A DNA stretch of 64,000 bases from Linanthus parryae (GCA_023055425.1 JALGPY010000007.1:18052001-18116000); one strand, 5' to 3'; shown: positions 20,480-36,294, counted from the stretch's first letter. Notes: generated from the letters alone by a model not told the origin. Numbers and translations: made by a program.

Positions 20480-23190
20480 TGCAACAACCCCCTTATCCGG
20501 CTCGGGAAGGGACCGGGAGGGCGATGTTTAATAGAAGCGGCGGAGATCAAAAGCAATACATTTCACAACACTTATTCATATTATTAAACACCAAACTTAG
20601 AGTATTACACACTAGTTGCTACTATTACACAAAACTATTTCACAAAACTTATCTAACATTTATTAGATAGTCTACTGGTGACGTCCATACTCTAGATGAG
20701 TCTCGCGCCCCTTCTATCTTACAATCCAGCTCCTAGGCTTGCGGTGGGAAGAAAAACAAGAACCGCAGTTTCCAAAATCAGCTTGAAATGCTGAGTGAGA
20801 TACACCTTAGCGTGTAAAACAAGGAAGATGAAATAGTTGATGATTCACGAGTTAAGTAAAACAGTACAGAGTACGAGCAAAACATTATCAGAGTCTGCAG
20901 CAGAAATAAGCATTTATGAACGTTTCATAAACAAATCCATTTATCAAAATTCTGATCCGTTGCACGTTGCCAAACACAGAAGCAAATATTTCCGATCATT
21001 ATCATTTCGCTGTACCAGGGTAGACCAGTGACCACGGCAGACATACTAGATCTTAAGTGTTGCAACACCCTCCTAAGAGCGTCAATCAAAGGAGTGTTAT
21101 CTAGATGCTGGACCCTAGCAAATAAGGCGTAGAGCCGGGGCACGCGAAGTCCCGCATTTTAGGGATAAAACTCAAGGGATCTAAACCCATAAAAGTAACT
21201 TCGGGGATCTAACCCGAATATATCTTTAGGGACTAAGCCCAGAGAATCATCACCCAAGATAAGTAACTCCGGGGATCGAACCCGAATATATCTTTAGGGA
21301 CTAAGCCCAGGGAATCATCACCCAATATAAGTAACTCCGGGGATCGAACCCGAATATATCTTTAGGGACTAAGCACAGGGAATCATCACCCAATATAACC
21401 GGTTCAGGTACAAGCGAATATTTCCACTTTGCATTACGAACGGATTATCTTTGCGTGACAGTTTCAAAGAATCATTTTGAAATGTAGCCAAACTCAAATA
21501 AAGCATGACAAGCACAAAACACGTTTTGAGACAGTATTAAAATCATATACTGACACGAAAGGAAGCTAAGGCTCAAGGCTAAGCATGTGAACTCACCTTG
21601 ATCCATATCAATTCGCACGTTAAAGCTCCTACGGACGTTTGTAGTCCTCGTCTATGATCCTGTGCCTACAAATTGCAATTCTCTAGTCACGACGATAATA
21701 TTTTCAAATGAATGAGCGCGCTAGCCCTATATGGTTGCTCAGCTAGGTCAACTACAAAGTCTTGCTCACACGATTCCCGATGAAATCCGACTTTTAGTCT
21801 TATAAATATATAAAGAATTACTTTGAAAATACTTATAAGCATTTGTTGAAGTAAACGAGTAATATTACAATTACTAGCGATAGTAAGAGAATAATATTTT
21901 GCTATATACTTCTAAAGAGTTATTTAGCTAGAGAAACAATAAATGATTCTTTTTAATAAAAGCTTGATAAATAACTATTTTAAATTCACTATAAATGCAA
22001 CAAAACATTGACATATTCAAAAATATTTTTATTTAGCTTATTTTCCCAAGAAAATTATCTAATATAACCAAAAACATATTTTTATAACTAAAATATTTAT
22101 TCAACTTCATTTTATTTACCCCAAAATATAATTTAGTAAAACTTAATAAGTTGATTGAACAAATATATAATAAGTAGTACATAACTATAATCAGCCCCCA
22201 TATGTTTTAGTTAAACTACAACATGTACCCCCAACATTCCAGAAAAGACAAGTTGACCCCCCCCCCAATATTGATTCACGATGAACACTCCTTCTTGTCC
22301 TATCAAATCATGAATTCAAGCTTCACAAACAAGATTTAGATTACTAAAAACGACATAGGAGGTTATTTAGGACTCACCCACACCAAAAATCGCAAGAAAT
22401 GACCAAGAGGTGAAGCGGGTTGAGTTGCCGTAATTGCCGCCGGTGATGGTGGCCGAGGAAGCTTTCTCCGGTCACTTTTGGGTGCGGCTGGGCTCTCCTA
22501 AGGACTGATCGGGACATGTGGAGTCTAGAGACACCAATATTGGATGGTGGGTAGCTCTGCCTTGGCTGGGCCGAAGCTTCGCCGGAATTAATGGTGCTCC
22601 GGCGGCGACGGTGATCTTCTTCGATCAATGCAGCTGCTTCTATCTCTGTTTCTTCTTCTTGTTCTGCTACTGGGTCGAACAGAGAGAAAGAGTGAGATAG
22701 ACAGAGGAACAAAGGTGAAACAGAGGAGGAATGTGGTGGTGGCAAAATCTTGCCAAACAAGATGAAGGCAAAAATCTTGCCGAACAAGATGAAAAATTGA
22801 AGATGATAAGCATTGTGAGAAAAACTAAGGTGTGGGTGGCACACCAAGAGATAATGTGATCTAGCGTAGCACACACACCCAACCTCGCGGTGGTTGTACA
22901 CGCGATCATGACTACATTATAGAAAATACTCGCGTGTTTACTTTACGAATATTAATCCGACATTTTCTAATATTTTATCCGAATTTCTCAATCATAAAAA
23001 CACGAAAAATTTACCAAATTTTGTTTTGTCACAACTCAATATTATTTAGCTCCAAAATTTTCACGCGAGTTTCTTAACGAATAAAGATTTTAAATTCCGA
23101 AAATTTTTCAAATCACTTCTGGGATCTTAAAACTGAATTATCTCGTCTCCAATTACCAAATTACCCCGGATAAATATACGGGGTATTACA
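20480..23190 (-). repeat. LTR C
   Basis: 2711 bp. It shares with LTRs B and D the CCCAAGAAAAT variant (near 22044) where the others read CCATAGAAAAT, which groups B, C and D as a subfamily. A C run near 22256-22266 is longer than in most copies. Confidence 0.93.
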
Positions 23191-23755
23191 TTCTCCCCCT
23201 CCCCCCACCTTAGAATGAGCTTCGTCCTCGAAGCTCGAGTCAGAACTAGGGTTTCAGGTCCTTAAGTCACAGCTAATTGAGTCAGCGCAAATGTTATAAT
23301 GTCTGGCAGGCTATAAAATACAAGGACACACTACGAAATAGGATACGCATTACTCAGGCACGCATTACTCAGTCTGTTCCTAGTTCCCAGCAGAAAACGC
23401 TTAGACAAGTAACACAAGTATTAACATGAACCTTCCACATAATCATGTCTTTAATACAAGAAGCATTTCACAACCCGTGAACAAGATATAGCAACGAATC
23501 ACATAACGTATCTGGTCGAGATACACAACGAAGAGTCCACAAATAGAAAGGTCAACCACGGGACCAGGATAGAACTAGGGCCCAACATGAAACAGGATAG
23601 TGCCAGATAACACGTGGCAATGTATCATGCAAGAGGAATTAAACAACAAATCCCCAAATACCTGGCTTTTCCGTATTTTATCTTGCCTTAAGTTCATTTT
23701 AGGTTACCCTACCAGTTTTAAATCCCTTGTTGGAAAGAACTGCTCTGATACCACC
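23191..23755 (-). mobile_element. Internal region C
   Basis: 565 bp. The C tract of the PPT is interrupted here (CCCCCTCCCCCCACC). PBS complement at the high-coordinate end. No coding content. Confidence 0.9.
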
Positions 23756-26468
23756 TGCAACAACCCCCTTATCCGGCTCGGGAAGGGACCGGGAGGGCGA
23801 TGCTTAATAGAAGCGGCGGAGATCAAAAGCAATACATTTCACAACACTTATTCATATTATTAAACACCAAACTTAGAGTATTACACACTAGTTGCTACTA
23901 TTACACAAAACTATTTCACAAAACTTATCTAACATTTATTAGATAGTCTACTGGTGACGTCCATACTCTAGATGAGTCTCGCGCCCCTTCTATCTTACAA
24001 TCCAGCTCCTAGGCTTGCGGTGGGAAGAAAAACAAGAACCGCAGTTTCCAAAATCAGCTTGAAATGCTGAGTGAGATACACCTTAGCGTGTAAAACAAGG
24101 AAGATGAAATAGTTGATGATTCACGAGTTAAGTAAAACAGTACAGAGTACGAGCAAAACATTATCAGAGTCTGCAGCAGAAATAAGCATTTATGAACGTT
24201 TCATAAACAAATCCATTTATCAAAATTCTGATCCGTTGCACGTTGCCAAACACATAAGCAAATATTTCCGATCATTATCATTTCGCTGTACCAGGGTAGA
24301 CCAGTGACCACGGCAGACATACTAGATCTTAAGTGTTGCAACACCCTCCTAAGAGCGTCAATCAAAGGAGTGTTATCTAGATGCTGGACCCTAGCAAATA
24401 AGGCGTAGAGCCGGGGCACGCGAAGTCCCGCATTTTAGGGATAAAACCCAAGGGATCTAAACCCATAAAAGTAACTTCGGGGATCTAACCCGAATATATC
24501 TTTAGGGACTAAGCCCAGGGAATCATCACCCAATATAAGTAACTCCGGGGGTCGAACCCGAATATATCTTTAGGGACTAAGCCCAGGGAATAATCACCCA
24601 ATATAGGTAACTCCGGGGATCGAACCCGAATATATCTTTAGGGACAAAGCACAGGGAATCATCACCCAATATAACTGGTTCCGGTACAAGCGAATATTTC
24701 CACTTTGCATTACGAACGGATTATCTTTGCGTGACAGTTTCAAAGAATCATTTTGAAATGTAGCCAAACTCAAATAAAGCATGACAAGCACAAAACACGT
24801 TTTGAGACAGTATTAAAATCATATACTGACACGAAAGGAAGCTAAGGCTCTAGGCTAAGCATGTGAACTCACCTTGATCCATATCAATTCGCACGTTAAA
24901 GCTCCTACGGACGTTTGTAGTCCTCGTCTATGATCCTGTGCCTACAAATTGCAATTCTCTAGTCACGACGATAATATTTTCAAATGAATGAGCGCGCTAG
25001 CCCTATATGGTTGCTCAGCTAGGTCAACTACAAAGTCTTGCTCACACGATTCCCGATGAAATCCGACTTTTAGTCTTATAAATATATAAAGAATTACTTT
25101 GAAAATACTTATAAACATTTGTTGAAGTAAACGAGTAATATTACAATTACTAGCGATAGTAAGAGAATAATATTTTGCTATATACTTCTAAAGAGTTATT
25201 TAGCTAGAGAAACAATAAATGATTCTTTTTAATAAAAGCTTGATAAATAACTATTTTAAATTCACTATAAATGCAACAAAACATTGACATATTCAAAAAT
25301 ATTTTTATTTAGCTTATTTTCCCAAGAAAATTATCTAATATAACCAAAAACATATTTTTATAACTAAAATATTTATTCAACTTCATTTTATTTACCCCAA
25401 AATATAATTTAGTAAAACTTAATAAGTTGATTTGAACAAATATATAATAAGTAGTACATAACTATAATCAGCCCCCATATGTTTTAGTTAAACTACAACA
25501 TGTACCCCCAACATTCCAGAAAAGACAAGTTGACCCCCCCCCCCAATATTGATTCACGATGAACACTCCTTCTTGTCCTATCAAATCATGAATTCAAGCT
25601 TCACAAACAAGATTTAGATTACTAAAAACGACATAGGAGGTTATTTAGGACTCACCCACACCAAAAATCGCAAGAAATGACCAAGAGGTGAAGCGGGTTG
25701 AGTTGCCGTAATTGCCGCCGGTGATGGTGGCCGAGGAAGCTTTCTCCGGTCACTTTTGGGTGCGGCTGGGCTCTCCTAAGGACTGATCGGTACATGTGGA
25801 GTCTAGAGACACCAATATTGGATGGTGGGTAGCTCTGCCTTGGCTGGGCCGAAGCTTCGCCGGAATTAATGGTGCTCCGGCGGCGACGGTGGTCTTCTTC
25901 GATCAAAGCAGCTGCTTCTATCTCTGTTTCTTCTTCTTGTTCTGATACTGGGTCGAACAGAGAGAAAGAGTGAGATAGACAGAGGAACAAAGGTGAAACA
26001 GAGGAGGAAGGTGGTGGTGGCAAAATCTTGCCAAACAAGATGAAGGCAAAAATCTTGCCGAACAAGATGAAAAATTGAAGATGATAAGCATTGTGAGAAA
26101 AACTAAGGTGTGGGTGGCACACCAAGAGATAATGTGATCTAGCGTAGCACACACACCCAACCTCGCGGTGGTTGTACACGCGATCATGACTACATTATAG
26201 AAAATACTCGCGTGTTTACTTTACGAATATTAATCCGACATTTTCTAATATTTTATCCGAATTTCTCAATCATAAAAACACGAAAAATTTACCAAATTTT
26301 GTTTTGTCACAACTCAATATTATTTAGCTCCAAAATTTTCACGCGAGTTTCTTAACGAATAAAGATTTTAAATTCCGAAAATTTTTCAAATCACTTCTGG
26401 GATCTTAAAACTGAATTATCTCGTCTCCAATTACCAAATTACCCCGGATAAATATACGGGGTATTACA
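23756..26468 (-). repeat. LTR D
   Basis: 2713 bp. It shares the 5' half variants of C, but its last 68-bp subrepeat has GACAAAGCACAG (near 24643), as in LTRs G to K and not E or F. It is therefore a mosaic copy. Confidence 0.93.
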
Positions 26469-27028
26469 TTCTCCCCCCCCCCTTAGAATGAGCTTCGTCC
26501 TCGAAGCTCGAGTCAGAACTAGGGTTTCAGGTCCTTAAGTCACAGCTAATTGAGTCAGCGCAAATGTTATAATGTCTGGCAGGCTATAAAATACAAGGAC
26601 ACACTACGAAATAGGATACGCATTACTCAGGCACGCATTACTCAGTCTGTTCCTAGTTCCCAGCAGAAAACGCTTAGACAAGTAACACAAGTATTAACAT
26701 GAACCTTCCACATAATCATGTCTTTAATACAAGAAGCATTTCACAACCCGTGAACAAGATATAGCAACGAATCACATAACGTATCTGGTCGAGATACACA
26801 ACGAAGAGTCCACAAATAGAAAGGTCAACCACGGGACCAGGATAGAACTAGGGCCCAACATGAAACAGGATAGTGCCAGATAACACGTGGCAATGTATCA
26901 TGCAAGAGGAATTAAAAAACAAATCCCCAAATACCTGGCTTTTCCGTATTTTATCTTGCCTTAAGTTCATTTTAGGTTACCCTACCAGTTTTAAATCCCT
27001 TGTTGGAAAGAACTGCTCTGATACCACC
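26469..27028 (-). mobile_element. Internal region D
   Basis: 560 bp, non-coding, with PPT at the low and PBS complement at the high coordinate end. Confidence 0.9.
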
Positions 27029-29738
27029 TGCAACAACCCCCTTATCCGGCTCGGGAAGGGACCGGGAGGGCGATGCTTAATAGAAGCGGCGGAGATCAAA
27101 AGCAATACATTTCACAACACTTATTCATATTATTAAACACCAAACTTAGAGTATTACACACTAGTTGCTACTATTACACAAAACTATTTCACAAAACTTA
27201 TCTAACATTTATTAGATAGTCTACTGGTGACGTCCATACTCTAGATGAGTCTCGCGCCCCTTCTATCTTACAATCCAGCTCCTAGGCTTGCGGTGGGAAG
27301 AAAAACAAGAACCGCAGTTTCCAAAATCAGCTTGAAATGCTGAGTGAGATACACCTTAGCGTGTAAAACAAGGAAGATGAAATAGTTGATGATTCACGAG
27401 TTAAGTAAAACAGTACAGAGTACGAGCAAAACATTATCAGAGTCTGCAGCAGAAATAAGCATTTATGAACGTTTCATAAACAAATCCATTTATCAAAATT
27501 CTGATCCGTTGCACGTTGCCAAACACAGAAGCAAATATTTCCGATCATTATCATTTCGCTGTACCAGGGTAGACCAGTGACCACGGCAGACATACTAGAT
27601 CTTAAGTGTTGCAACACCCTCCTAAGAGCGTCAATCAAAGGAGTGTTATCTAGATGCTGGACCCTAGCAAATAAGGCGTAGAGCCGGGGCACGCGAAGTC
27701 CCGCATTTTAGGGATAAAACCCAAGGGATCTAAACCCATAAAAGTAACTTCGGGGATCTAACCCGAATATATCTTTAGGGACTAAGCCCAGGGAATCATC
27801 ACCCAATATAAGTAACTCCGGGGATCGAACCCGAATATATCTTTAGGGACTAATCCCAGGGAATAATCACCCAATATAGGTAACTCCGGGGATCGAACCC
27901 GAATATATCTTTAGGGACTAAGCCCAGGGAATCATCACCCAATATAACTGGTTCCGGTACAAGCGAATATTTCCACTTTGCATTACGAACGAATTATCTT
28001 TGCGTGACAGTTTCAAAGAATCATTTTGAAATGTAGCCAAACTCAAATAAAGCATGACAAGAACAAAACACGTTTTGAGACAATATTAAAATCATATACT
28101 GACACGAAAGGAAGCTAAGGCTCAAGGCTAAGCATGTGAACTCACCTTGATCCATATCAATTCGCACGTTAAAGCTCCTACGGACGTTTTTAGTCCTCGT
28201 CTATGATTCTGTGCCTACAAATTGCAATTCTCTAGTCACGACGATAATATTTTCAAATGAATGAGCGCGCTAGCCCTATATGGTTGCTCAGCTAGGTCAA
28301 CTACAAAGTCTTGCTCACACGATTCCCGATGAAATCCGACTTTTAGTCTTATAAATACATAAAGAATTACTTTGAAAATACTTATAAACATTTGTTGAAG
28401 TAAACGAGTAATATTACAATTACTAGCGATAGTAAGAGAATAATATTTTGCTATATACTTATAAAGAGTTATTTAGCTAGAGAAACAATATTTGATTCTT
28501 TTTAATAAAAGCTTGATAAATAACCATTTTAAATTCACCATAAATGCAACAGAACATTGACATATTCAAAAATATTTTTATTTAGCTTATTTTCCATAGA
28601 AAATTATTTAATATAACCAAAAACATATTTTTATAACTAAAATATTTATTCAACTTCATTTTATTTACCCCAAAATATAATTTAGTAAAACTTAATAAGT
28701 TGATTTGAACAAATATATAATATGTAGTACATAACTATAATCAGCCCCCATATGTTTTAGTTAAACTACAACATGTACCCCCAACATTCCAGAAAAGACA
28801 AGTTGACCCCCCCCAATATTGATTCACGATGAACACTCCTTCTTGTCCTATCAAATCATGAATTCAAGCTTCACAAACAAGATTTAGATTACTAAAAACG
28901 ACTTAGGAGGTTATTTAGGACTCACCCACACCAAAAATCGCAAGAAATGACCAAGAGGTGAAGCGGGTTGAGTTGCCGTAATTGCCGCCGGTGATGGTGG
29001 CCGAGGAAGCTTTCTCCGGTCACTTTTGGGTGCGGCTGGGCTCTCCTAAGGACTGATCGGGACATGTGGAGTCTAGAGACACCAATATTGGATGGTGGGT
29101 AGCTCTGCCTTGGCTGGGCCGAAGCTTCGCCGGAATTAATGGTGCTCCGGCGGCGACGGTGGTCTTCTTCGATCAATGCAGCTGCTTCTATCTCTGTTTC
29201 TTCTTCTTGTTCTGCTACTGGGTCGAACAGAGAGAAAGAGTGAGATAGACAGAGGAACAAAGGTGAAACAGAGGAGGAAGGTGGTGGTGGCAAAATCTTG
29301 CCAAACAAGATGAAGGCAAAAATCTTGCCGAACAAGATGAAAAATTGAAGATGATAAGCATTGTGAGAAAAACTAAGGTGTGGGTGGCACACCAAGAGAT
29401 AATGTGATCTAGCGTAGCACACACACCCAACCTCGCAGTGGTTGTACACGCGATCATGACTACATTATAGAAAATACTCGCGTGTTTACTTTACGAATAT
29501 TAATCCGACATTTTCTAATATTTTATCCGAATTTCTCAATCATAAAAACACGAAAAATTTACCAAATTTTGTTTTGTCACAACTCAATATTATTTAGCTC
29601 CAAAATTTTCACGCGAGTTTCTTAACGAATAAAGATTTTAAATTCCGAAAATTTTTCAAATCACTTCTGGGATCTTAAAACTGAATTATCTCGTCTCCAA
29701 TTACCAAATTACCCCGGATAAATATACGGGGTATTACA
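27029..29738 (-). repeat. LTR E
   Basis: 2710 bp. It shares ACTAATCCCAGG (near 27850) with LTR F only, and CGCAGTGG (near 29434) with F and G. Confidence 0.93.
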
Positions 29739-30304
29739 TTCTCCCCCCCCCCCCCACCTTAGAATGAGCTTCGTCCTCGAAGCTCGAGTCAGAACTAGGG
29801 TTTCAGGTCCTTAAGTCACAGCTAATTGAGTCAGCGCAAATGTTATAATGTCTGGCAGGCTATAAAATACAAGGACACACTACGAAATAGGATACGCATT
29901 ACTCAGGCACGCATTACTCAGTCTGTTCCTAGTTCCCAGCAGAAAACGCTTAGACAAGTAACACAAGTATTAACATGAACCTTCCACATAATCATGTCTT
30001 TAATACAAGAAGCATTTCACAACCCGTGAACAAGATATAGCAACGAATCACATAACGTATCTGGTCGAGATACACAACGAAGAGTCCACAAATAGAAAGG
30101 TCAACCACGGGACCAGGATAGAACTAGGGCCCAACATGAAACAGGATAGTGCCAGATAACACGTGGCAATGTATCATGCAAGAGGAATTAAACAACAAAT
30201 CCCCAAATACCTGGCTTTTCCGTATTTTATCTTGCCTTAAGTTCATTTTAGGTTACCCTACCAGTTTTAAATCCCTTGTTGGAAAGAACTGCTCTGATAC
30301 CACC
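29739..30304 (-). mobile_element. Internal region E
   Basis: 566 bp, non-coding, with a long C run in the PPT followed by ACC, a form shared with regions C and F. Confidence 0.9.
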
Positions 30305-33017
30305 TGCAACAACCCCCTTATCCGGCTCGGGAAGGGACCGGGAGGGCGATGCTTAATAGAAGCGGCGGAGATCAAAAGCAATACATTTCACAACACTTAT
30401 TCATATTATTAAACACCAAACTTAGAGTATTACACACTAGTTGCTACTATTACACAAAACTATTTCACAAAACTTATCTAACATTTATTAGATAGTCTAC
30501 TGGTGACGTCCATACTCTAGATGAGTCTCGCGCCCCTTCTATCTTACAATCCAGCTCCTAGGCTTGCGGTGGGAAGAAAAACAAGAACCGCAGTTTCCAA
30601 AATCAGCTTGAAATGCTGAGTGAGATACACCTTAGCGTGTAAAACAAGGAAGATGAAATAGTTGATGATTCACGAGTTAAGTAAAACAGTACAGAGTACG
30701 AGCAAAACATTATCAGAGTCTGCAGCAGAAATAAGCATTTATGAACGTTTCATAAACAAATCCATTTATCAAAATTCTGATCCGTTGCACGTTGCCAAAC
30801 ACAGAAGCAAATATTTCCGATCATTATCATTTCGCTGTACCAGGGTAGACCAGTGACCACGGCAGACATACTAGATCTTAAGTGTTGCAACACCCTCCTA
30901 AGAGCGTCAATCAAAGGAGTGTTATCTAGATGCTGGACCCTAGCAAATAAGGCGTAGAGCCGGGGCACGCGAAGTCCCGCATTTTAGGGATAAAACCCAA
31001 GGGATCTAAACCCATAAAAGTAACTTCGGGGATCTAACCCGAATATATCTTTAGGGACTAAGCCCAGGGAATCATCACCCAATATAAGTAACTCCGGGGA
31101 TCGAACCCGAATATATCTTTAGGGACTAATCCCAGGGAATAATCACCCAATATAGGTAACTCCGGGGATCGAACCCGAATATATCTTTAGGGACTAAGCC
31201 CAGGGAATCATCACCCAATATAACTGGTTCCGGTACAAGCGAATATTTCCACTTTGCATTACGAACGGATTATCTTTGCGTGACAGTTTCAAAGAATCAT
31301 TTTGAAATGTAGCCAAACTCAAATAAAGCATGACAAGAACAAAACACGTTTTGAGACAATATTAAAATCATATACTGACACGAAAGGAAGCTAAGGCTCA
31401 AGGCTAAGCATGTGAACTCACCTTGATCCATATCAATTCGCACGTTAAAGCTCCTACGGACGTTTTTAGTCCTCGTCTATGATTCTGTGCCTACAAATTG
31501 CAATTCTCTAGTCACGACGATAATATTTTCAAATGAATGAGCGCGCTAGCCCTATATGGTTGCTCAGCTAGGTCAACTACAAAGTCTTGCTCACACGATT
31601 CCCGATGAAATCCGACTTTTAGTCTTATAAATACATAAAGAATTACTTTGAAAATACTTATAAACATTTGTTGAAGTAAACGAGTAATATTACAATTACT
31701 AGCGATAGTAAGAGAATAATATTTTGCTATATACTTATAAAGAGTTATTTAGCTAGAGAAACAATATTTGATTCTTTTTAATAAAAGCTTGATAAATAAC
31801 CATTTTAAATTCACCATAAATGCAACAGAACATTGACATATTCAAAAATATTTTTATTTAGCTTATTTTCCATAGAAAATTATTTAATATAACCAAAAAC
31901 ATATTTTTATAACTAAAATATTTATTCAACTTCATTTTATTTACCCCAAAATATAATTTAGTAAAACTTAATAAGTTGATTTGAACAAATATATAATAAG
32001 TAGTACATAACTATAATCAGCCCCCATATGTTTTAGTTAAACTACAACATGTACCCCCAACATTCCAGAAAAGACAAGTTGACCCCCCCCCCCAATATTG
32101 ATTCACGATGAACACTCCTTCTTGTCCTATCAAATCATGAATTCAAGCTTCACAAACAAGATTTAGATTACTAAAAACGACTTAGGAGGTTATTTAGGAC
32201 TCACCCACACCAAAAATCGCAAGAAATGACCAAGAGGTGAAGCGGGTTGAGTTGCCGTAATTGCCGCCGGTGATGGTGGCCGAGGAAGCTTTCTCCGGTC
32301 ACTTTTGGGTGCGGCTGGGCTCTCCTAAGGACTGATCGGGACATGTGGAGTCTAGAGACACCAATATTGGATGGTGGGTAGCTCTGCCTTGGCTGGGCCG
32401 AAGCTTCGCCGGAATTAATGGTGCTCCGGCGGCGACGGTGGTCTTCTTCGATCAATGCAGCTGCTTCTATCTCTGTTTCTTCTTCTTGTTCTGCTACTGG
32501 GTCGAACAGAGAGAAAGAGTGAGATAGACAGAGGAACAAAGGTGAAACAGAGGAGGAAGGTGGTGGTGGCAAAATCTTGCCAAACAAGATGAAGGCAAAA
32601 ATCTTGCCGAACAAGATGAAAAATTGAAGATGATAAGCATTGTGAGAAAAACTAAGGTGTGGGTGGCACACCAAGAGATAATGTGATCTAGCGTAGCACA
32701 CACACCCAACCTCGCAGTGGTTGTACACGCGATCATGACTACATTATAGAAAATACTCGCGTGTTTACTTTACGAATATTAATCCGACATTTTCTAATAT
32801 TTTATCCGAATTTCTCAATCATAAAAACACGAAAAATTTACCAAATTTTGTTTTGTCACAACTCAATATTATTTAGCTCCAAAATTTTCACGCGAGTTTC
32901 TTAACGAATAAAGATTTTAAATTCCGAAAATTTTTCAAATCACTTCTGGGATCTTAAAACTGAATTATCTCGTCTCCAATTACCAAATTACCCCGGATAA
33001 ATATACGGGGTATTACA
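30305..33017 (-). repeat. LTR F
   Basis: 2713 bp, closest to LTR E by shared variants (ACTAATCCCAGG, CGCAGTGG, GACAATATTAAAATC). Confidence 0.93.
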
Positions 33018-33586
33018 TTCTCCCCCCCCCCCCCCCCACCTTAGAATGAGCTTCGTCCTCGAAGCTCGAGTCAGAACTAGGGTTTCAGGTCCTTAAGTCA
33101 CAGCTAATTGAGTCAGCGCAAATGTTATAATGTCTGGCAGGCTATAAAATACAAGGACACACTACGAAATAGGATACGCATTACTCAGGCACGCATTACT
33201 CAGTCTGTTCCTAGTTCCCAGCAGAAAACGCTTAGACAAGTAACACAAGTATTAACATGAACCTTCCACATAATCATGTCTTTAATACAAGAAGCATTTC
33301 ACAACCCGTGAACAAGATATAGCAACGAATCACATAACGTATCTGGTCGAGATACACAACGAAGAGTCCACAAATAGAAAGGTCAACCACGGGACCAGGA
33401 TAGAACTAGGGCCCAACATGAAACAGGATAGTGCCAGATAACACGTGGCAATGTATCATGCAAGAGGAATTAAACAACAAATCCCCAAATACCTGGCTTT
33501 TCCGTATTTTATCTTGCCTTAAGTTCATTTTAGGTTACCCTACCAGTTTTAAATCCCTTGTTGGAAAGAACTGCTCTGATACCACC
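33018..33586 (-). mobile_element. Internal region F
   Basis: 569 bp, the longest internal region; the excess is in the PPT homopolymer. Confidence 0.9.
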
Positions 33587-36294
33587 TGCAACAACCCCCT
33601 TATCCGGCTCGGGAAGGGACCGGGAGGGCGATGCTTAATAGAAGCGGCGGAGATCAAAAGCAATACATTTCACAACACTTATTCATATTATTAAACACCA
33701 AACTTAGAGTATTACACACTAGTTGCTACTATTACACAAAACTATTTCACAAAACTTATCTAACATTTATTAGATAGTCTACTGGTGACGTCCATACTCT
33801 AGATGAGTCTCGCGCCCCTTCTATCTTACAATCCAGCTCCTAGGCTTGCGGTGGGAAGAAAAACAAGAACCGCAGTTTCCAAAATCAGCTTGAAATGCTG
33901 AGTGAGATACACCTTAGCGTGTAAAACAAGGAAGATGAAATAGTTGATGATTCACGAGTTAAGTAAAACAGTACAGAGTACGAGCAAAACATTATCAGAG
34001 TCTGCAGCAGAAATAAGCATTTATGAACGTTTCATAAACAAATCCATTTATCAAAATTCTGATCCGTTGCACGTTGCCAAACACAGAAGCAAATATTTCC
34101 GATCATTATCATTTCGCTGTACCAGGGTAGACCAGTGACCACGGCAGACATACTAGATCTTAAGTGTTGCAACACCCTCCTAAGAGCGTCAATCAAAGGA
34201 GTGTTATCTAGATGCTGGACCCTAGCAAATAAGGCGTAGAGCCGGGGCACGCGAAGTCCCGCATTTTAGGGATAAAACCCAAGGGATCTAAACCCATAAA
34301 AGTAACTTCGGGGATCTAACCCGAATATATCTTTAGGGACTAAGCCCAGGGAATCATCACCCAATATAAGTAACTCCGGGGATCGAACCCGAATATATCT
34401 TTAGGGACTAAGCCCAGGGAATAATCACCCAATATAGGTAACTCCGGGGATCGAACCCGAATATATCTTTAGGGACAAAGCACAGGGAATCATCACCCAA
34501 TATAACTGGTTCCGGTACAAGCGAATATTTCCACTTTGCATTACGAACGGATTATCTTTGCGTGACAGTTTCAAAGAATCATTTTGAAATGTAGCCAAAC
34601 TCAAATAAAGCATGACAAGCACAAAACACGTTTTGAGACAGTATTAAAATCATATACTGACACGAAAGGAAGCTAAGGCTCAAGGCTAAGCATGTGAACT
34701 CACCTTGATCCATATCAATTCGCACGTTAAAGCTCCTACGGACGTTTGTAGTCCTCGTCTATGATTCTGTGCCTACAAATTGCAATTCTCTAGTCACGAC
34801 GATAATATTTTCAAATGAATGAGCGCGCTAGCCCTATATGGTTGCTCAGCTAGGTCAACTACAAAGTCTTGCTCACACGATTCCCGATGAAATCCGACTT
34901 TTAGTCTTATAAATACATAAAGAATTACTTTGAAAATACTTATAAACATTTGTTGAAGTAAACGAGTAATATTACAATTACTAGAGGTAGTAAGAGAATA
35001 ATATTTTGCTATATACTTATAAAGAGTTATTTAGCTAGAGAAACAATATTTGATTCTTTTTAATAAAAGCTTGATAAATAACCATTTTAAATTCACCATA
35101 AATGCAACAGAACATTGACATATTCAAAAATATTTTTATTTAGCTTATTTTCCATAGAAAATTATTAATATAACCAAAAACATATTTTTATAACTAAAAT
35201 ATTTATTCAACTTCATTTTATTTACCCCAAAATATAATTTAGTAAAACTTAATAAGTTGATTTGAACAAATATATAATATGTAGTACATAACTATAATCA
35301 GCCCCCATATGTTTTAGTTAAACTACAACATGTACCCCCAACATTCCAGAAAAGACAAGTTGACCCCCCCAATATTGATTCACGATGAACACTCCTTCTT
35401 GTCCTATCAAATCATGAATTCAAGCTTCACAAACAAGATTTAGATTACTAAAAACGACTTAGGAGGTTATTTAGGACTCACCCACACCAAAAATCGCAAG
35501 AAATGACCAAGAGGTGAAGCGGGTTGAGTTGCCGTAATTGCCGCCGGTGATGGTGGCCGAGGAAGCTTTCTCCGGTCACTTTTGGGTGCGGCTGGGCTCT
35601 CCTAAGGACTGATCGGGACATGTGGAGTCTAGAGACACCAATATTGGATGGTGGGTAGCTCTGCCTTGGCTGGGCCGAAGCTTCGCCGGAATTAATGGTG
35701 CTCCGGCGGCGACGGTGGTCTTCTTCGATCAATGCAGCTGCTTCTATCTCTGTTTCTTCTTCTTGTTCTGCTACTGGGTCGAACAGAGAGAAAGAGTGAG
35801 ATAGACAGAGGAACAAAGGTGAAACAGAGGAGGAAGGTGGTGGTGGCAAAATCTTGCCAAACAAGATGAAGGCAAAAATCTTGCCGAACAAGATGAAAAA
35901 TTGAAGATGATAAGCATTGTGAGAAAAACTAAGGTGTGGGTGGCACACCAAGAGATAATGTGATCTAGCGTAGCACACACACCCAACCTCGCAGTGGTTG
36001 TACACGCGATCATGACTACATTATAGAAAATACTCGCGTGTTTACTTTACGAATATTAATCCGACATTTTCTAATATTTTATCCGAATTTCTCAATCATA
36101 AAAACACGAAAAATTTACCAAATTTTGTTTTGTCACAACTCAATATTATTTAGCTCCAAAATTTTCACGCGAGTTTCTTAACGAATAAAGATTTTAAATT
36201 CCGAAAATTTTTCAAATCACTTCTGGGATCTTAAAACTGAATTATCTCGTCTCCAATTACCAAATTACCCCGGATAAATATACGGGGTATTACA
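33587..36294 (-). repeat. LTR G
   Basis: 2708 bp. First copy in array order with CTAGAGGTAG (near 34981), shared with H, I and J, while it still carries CGCAGTGG like E and F. It is a transition copy between two groups. Confidence 0.93.
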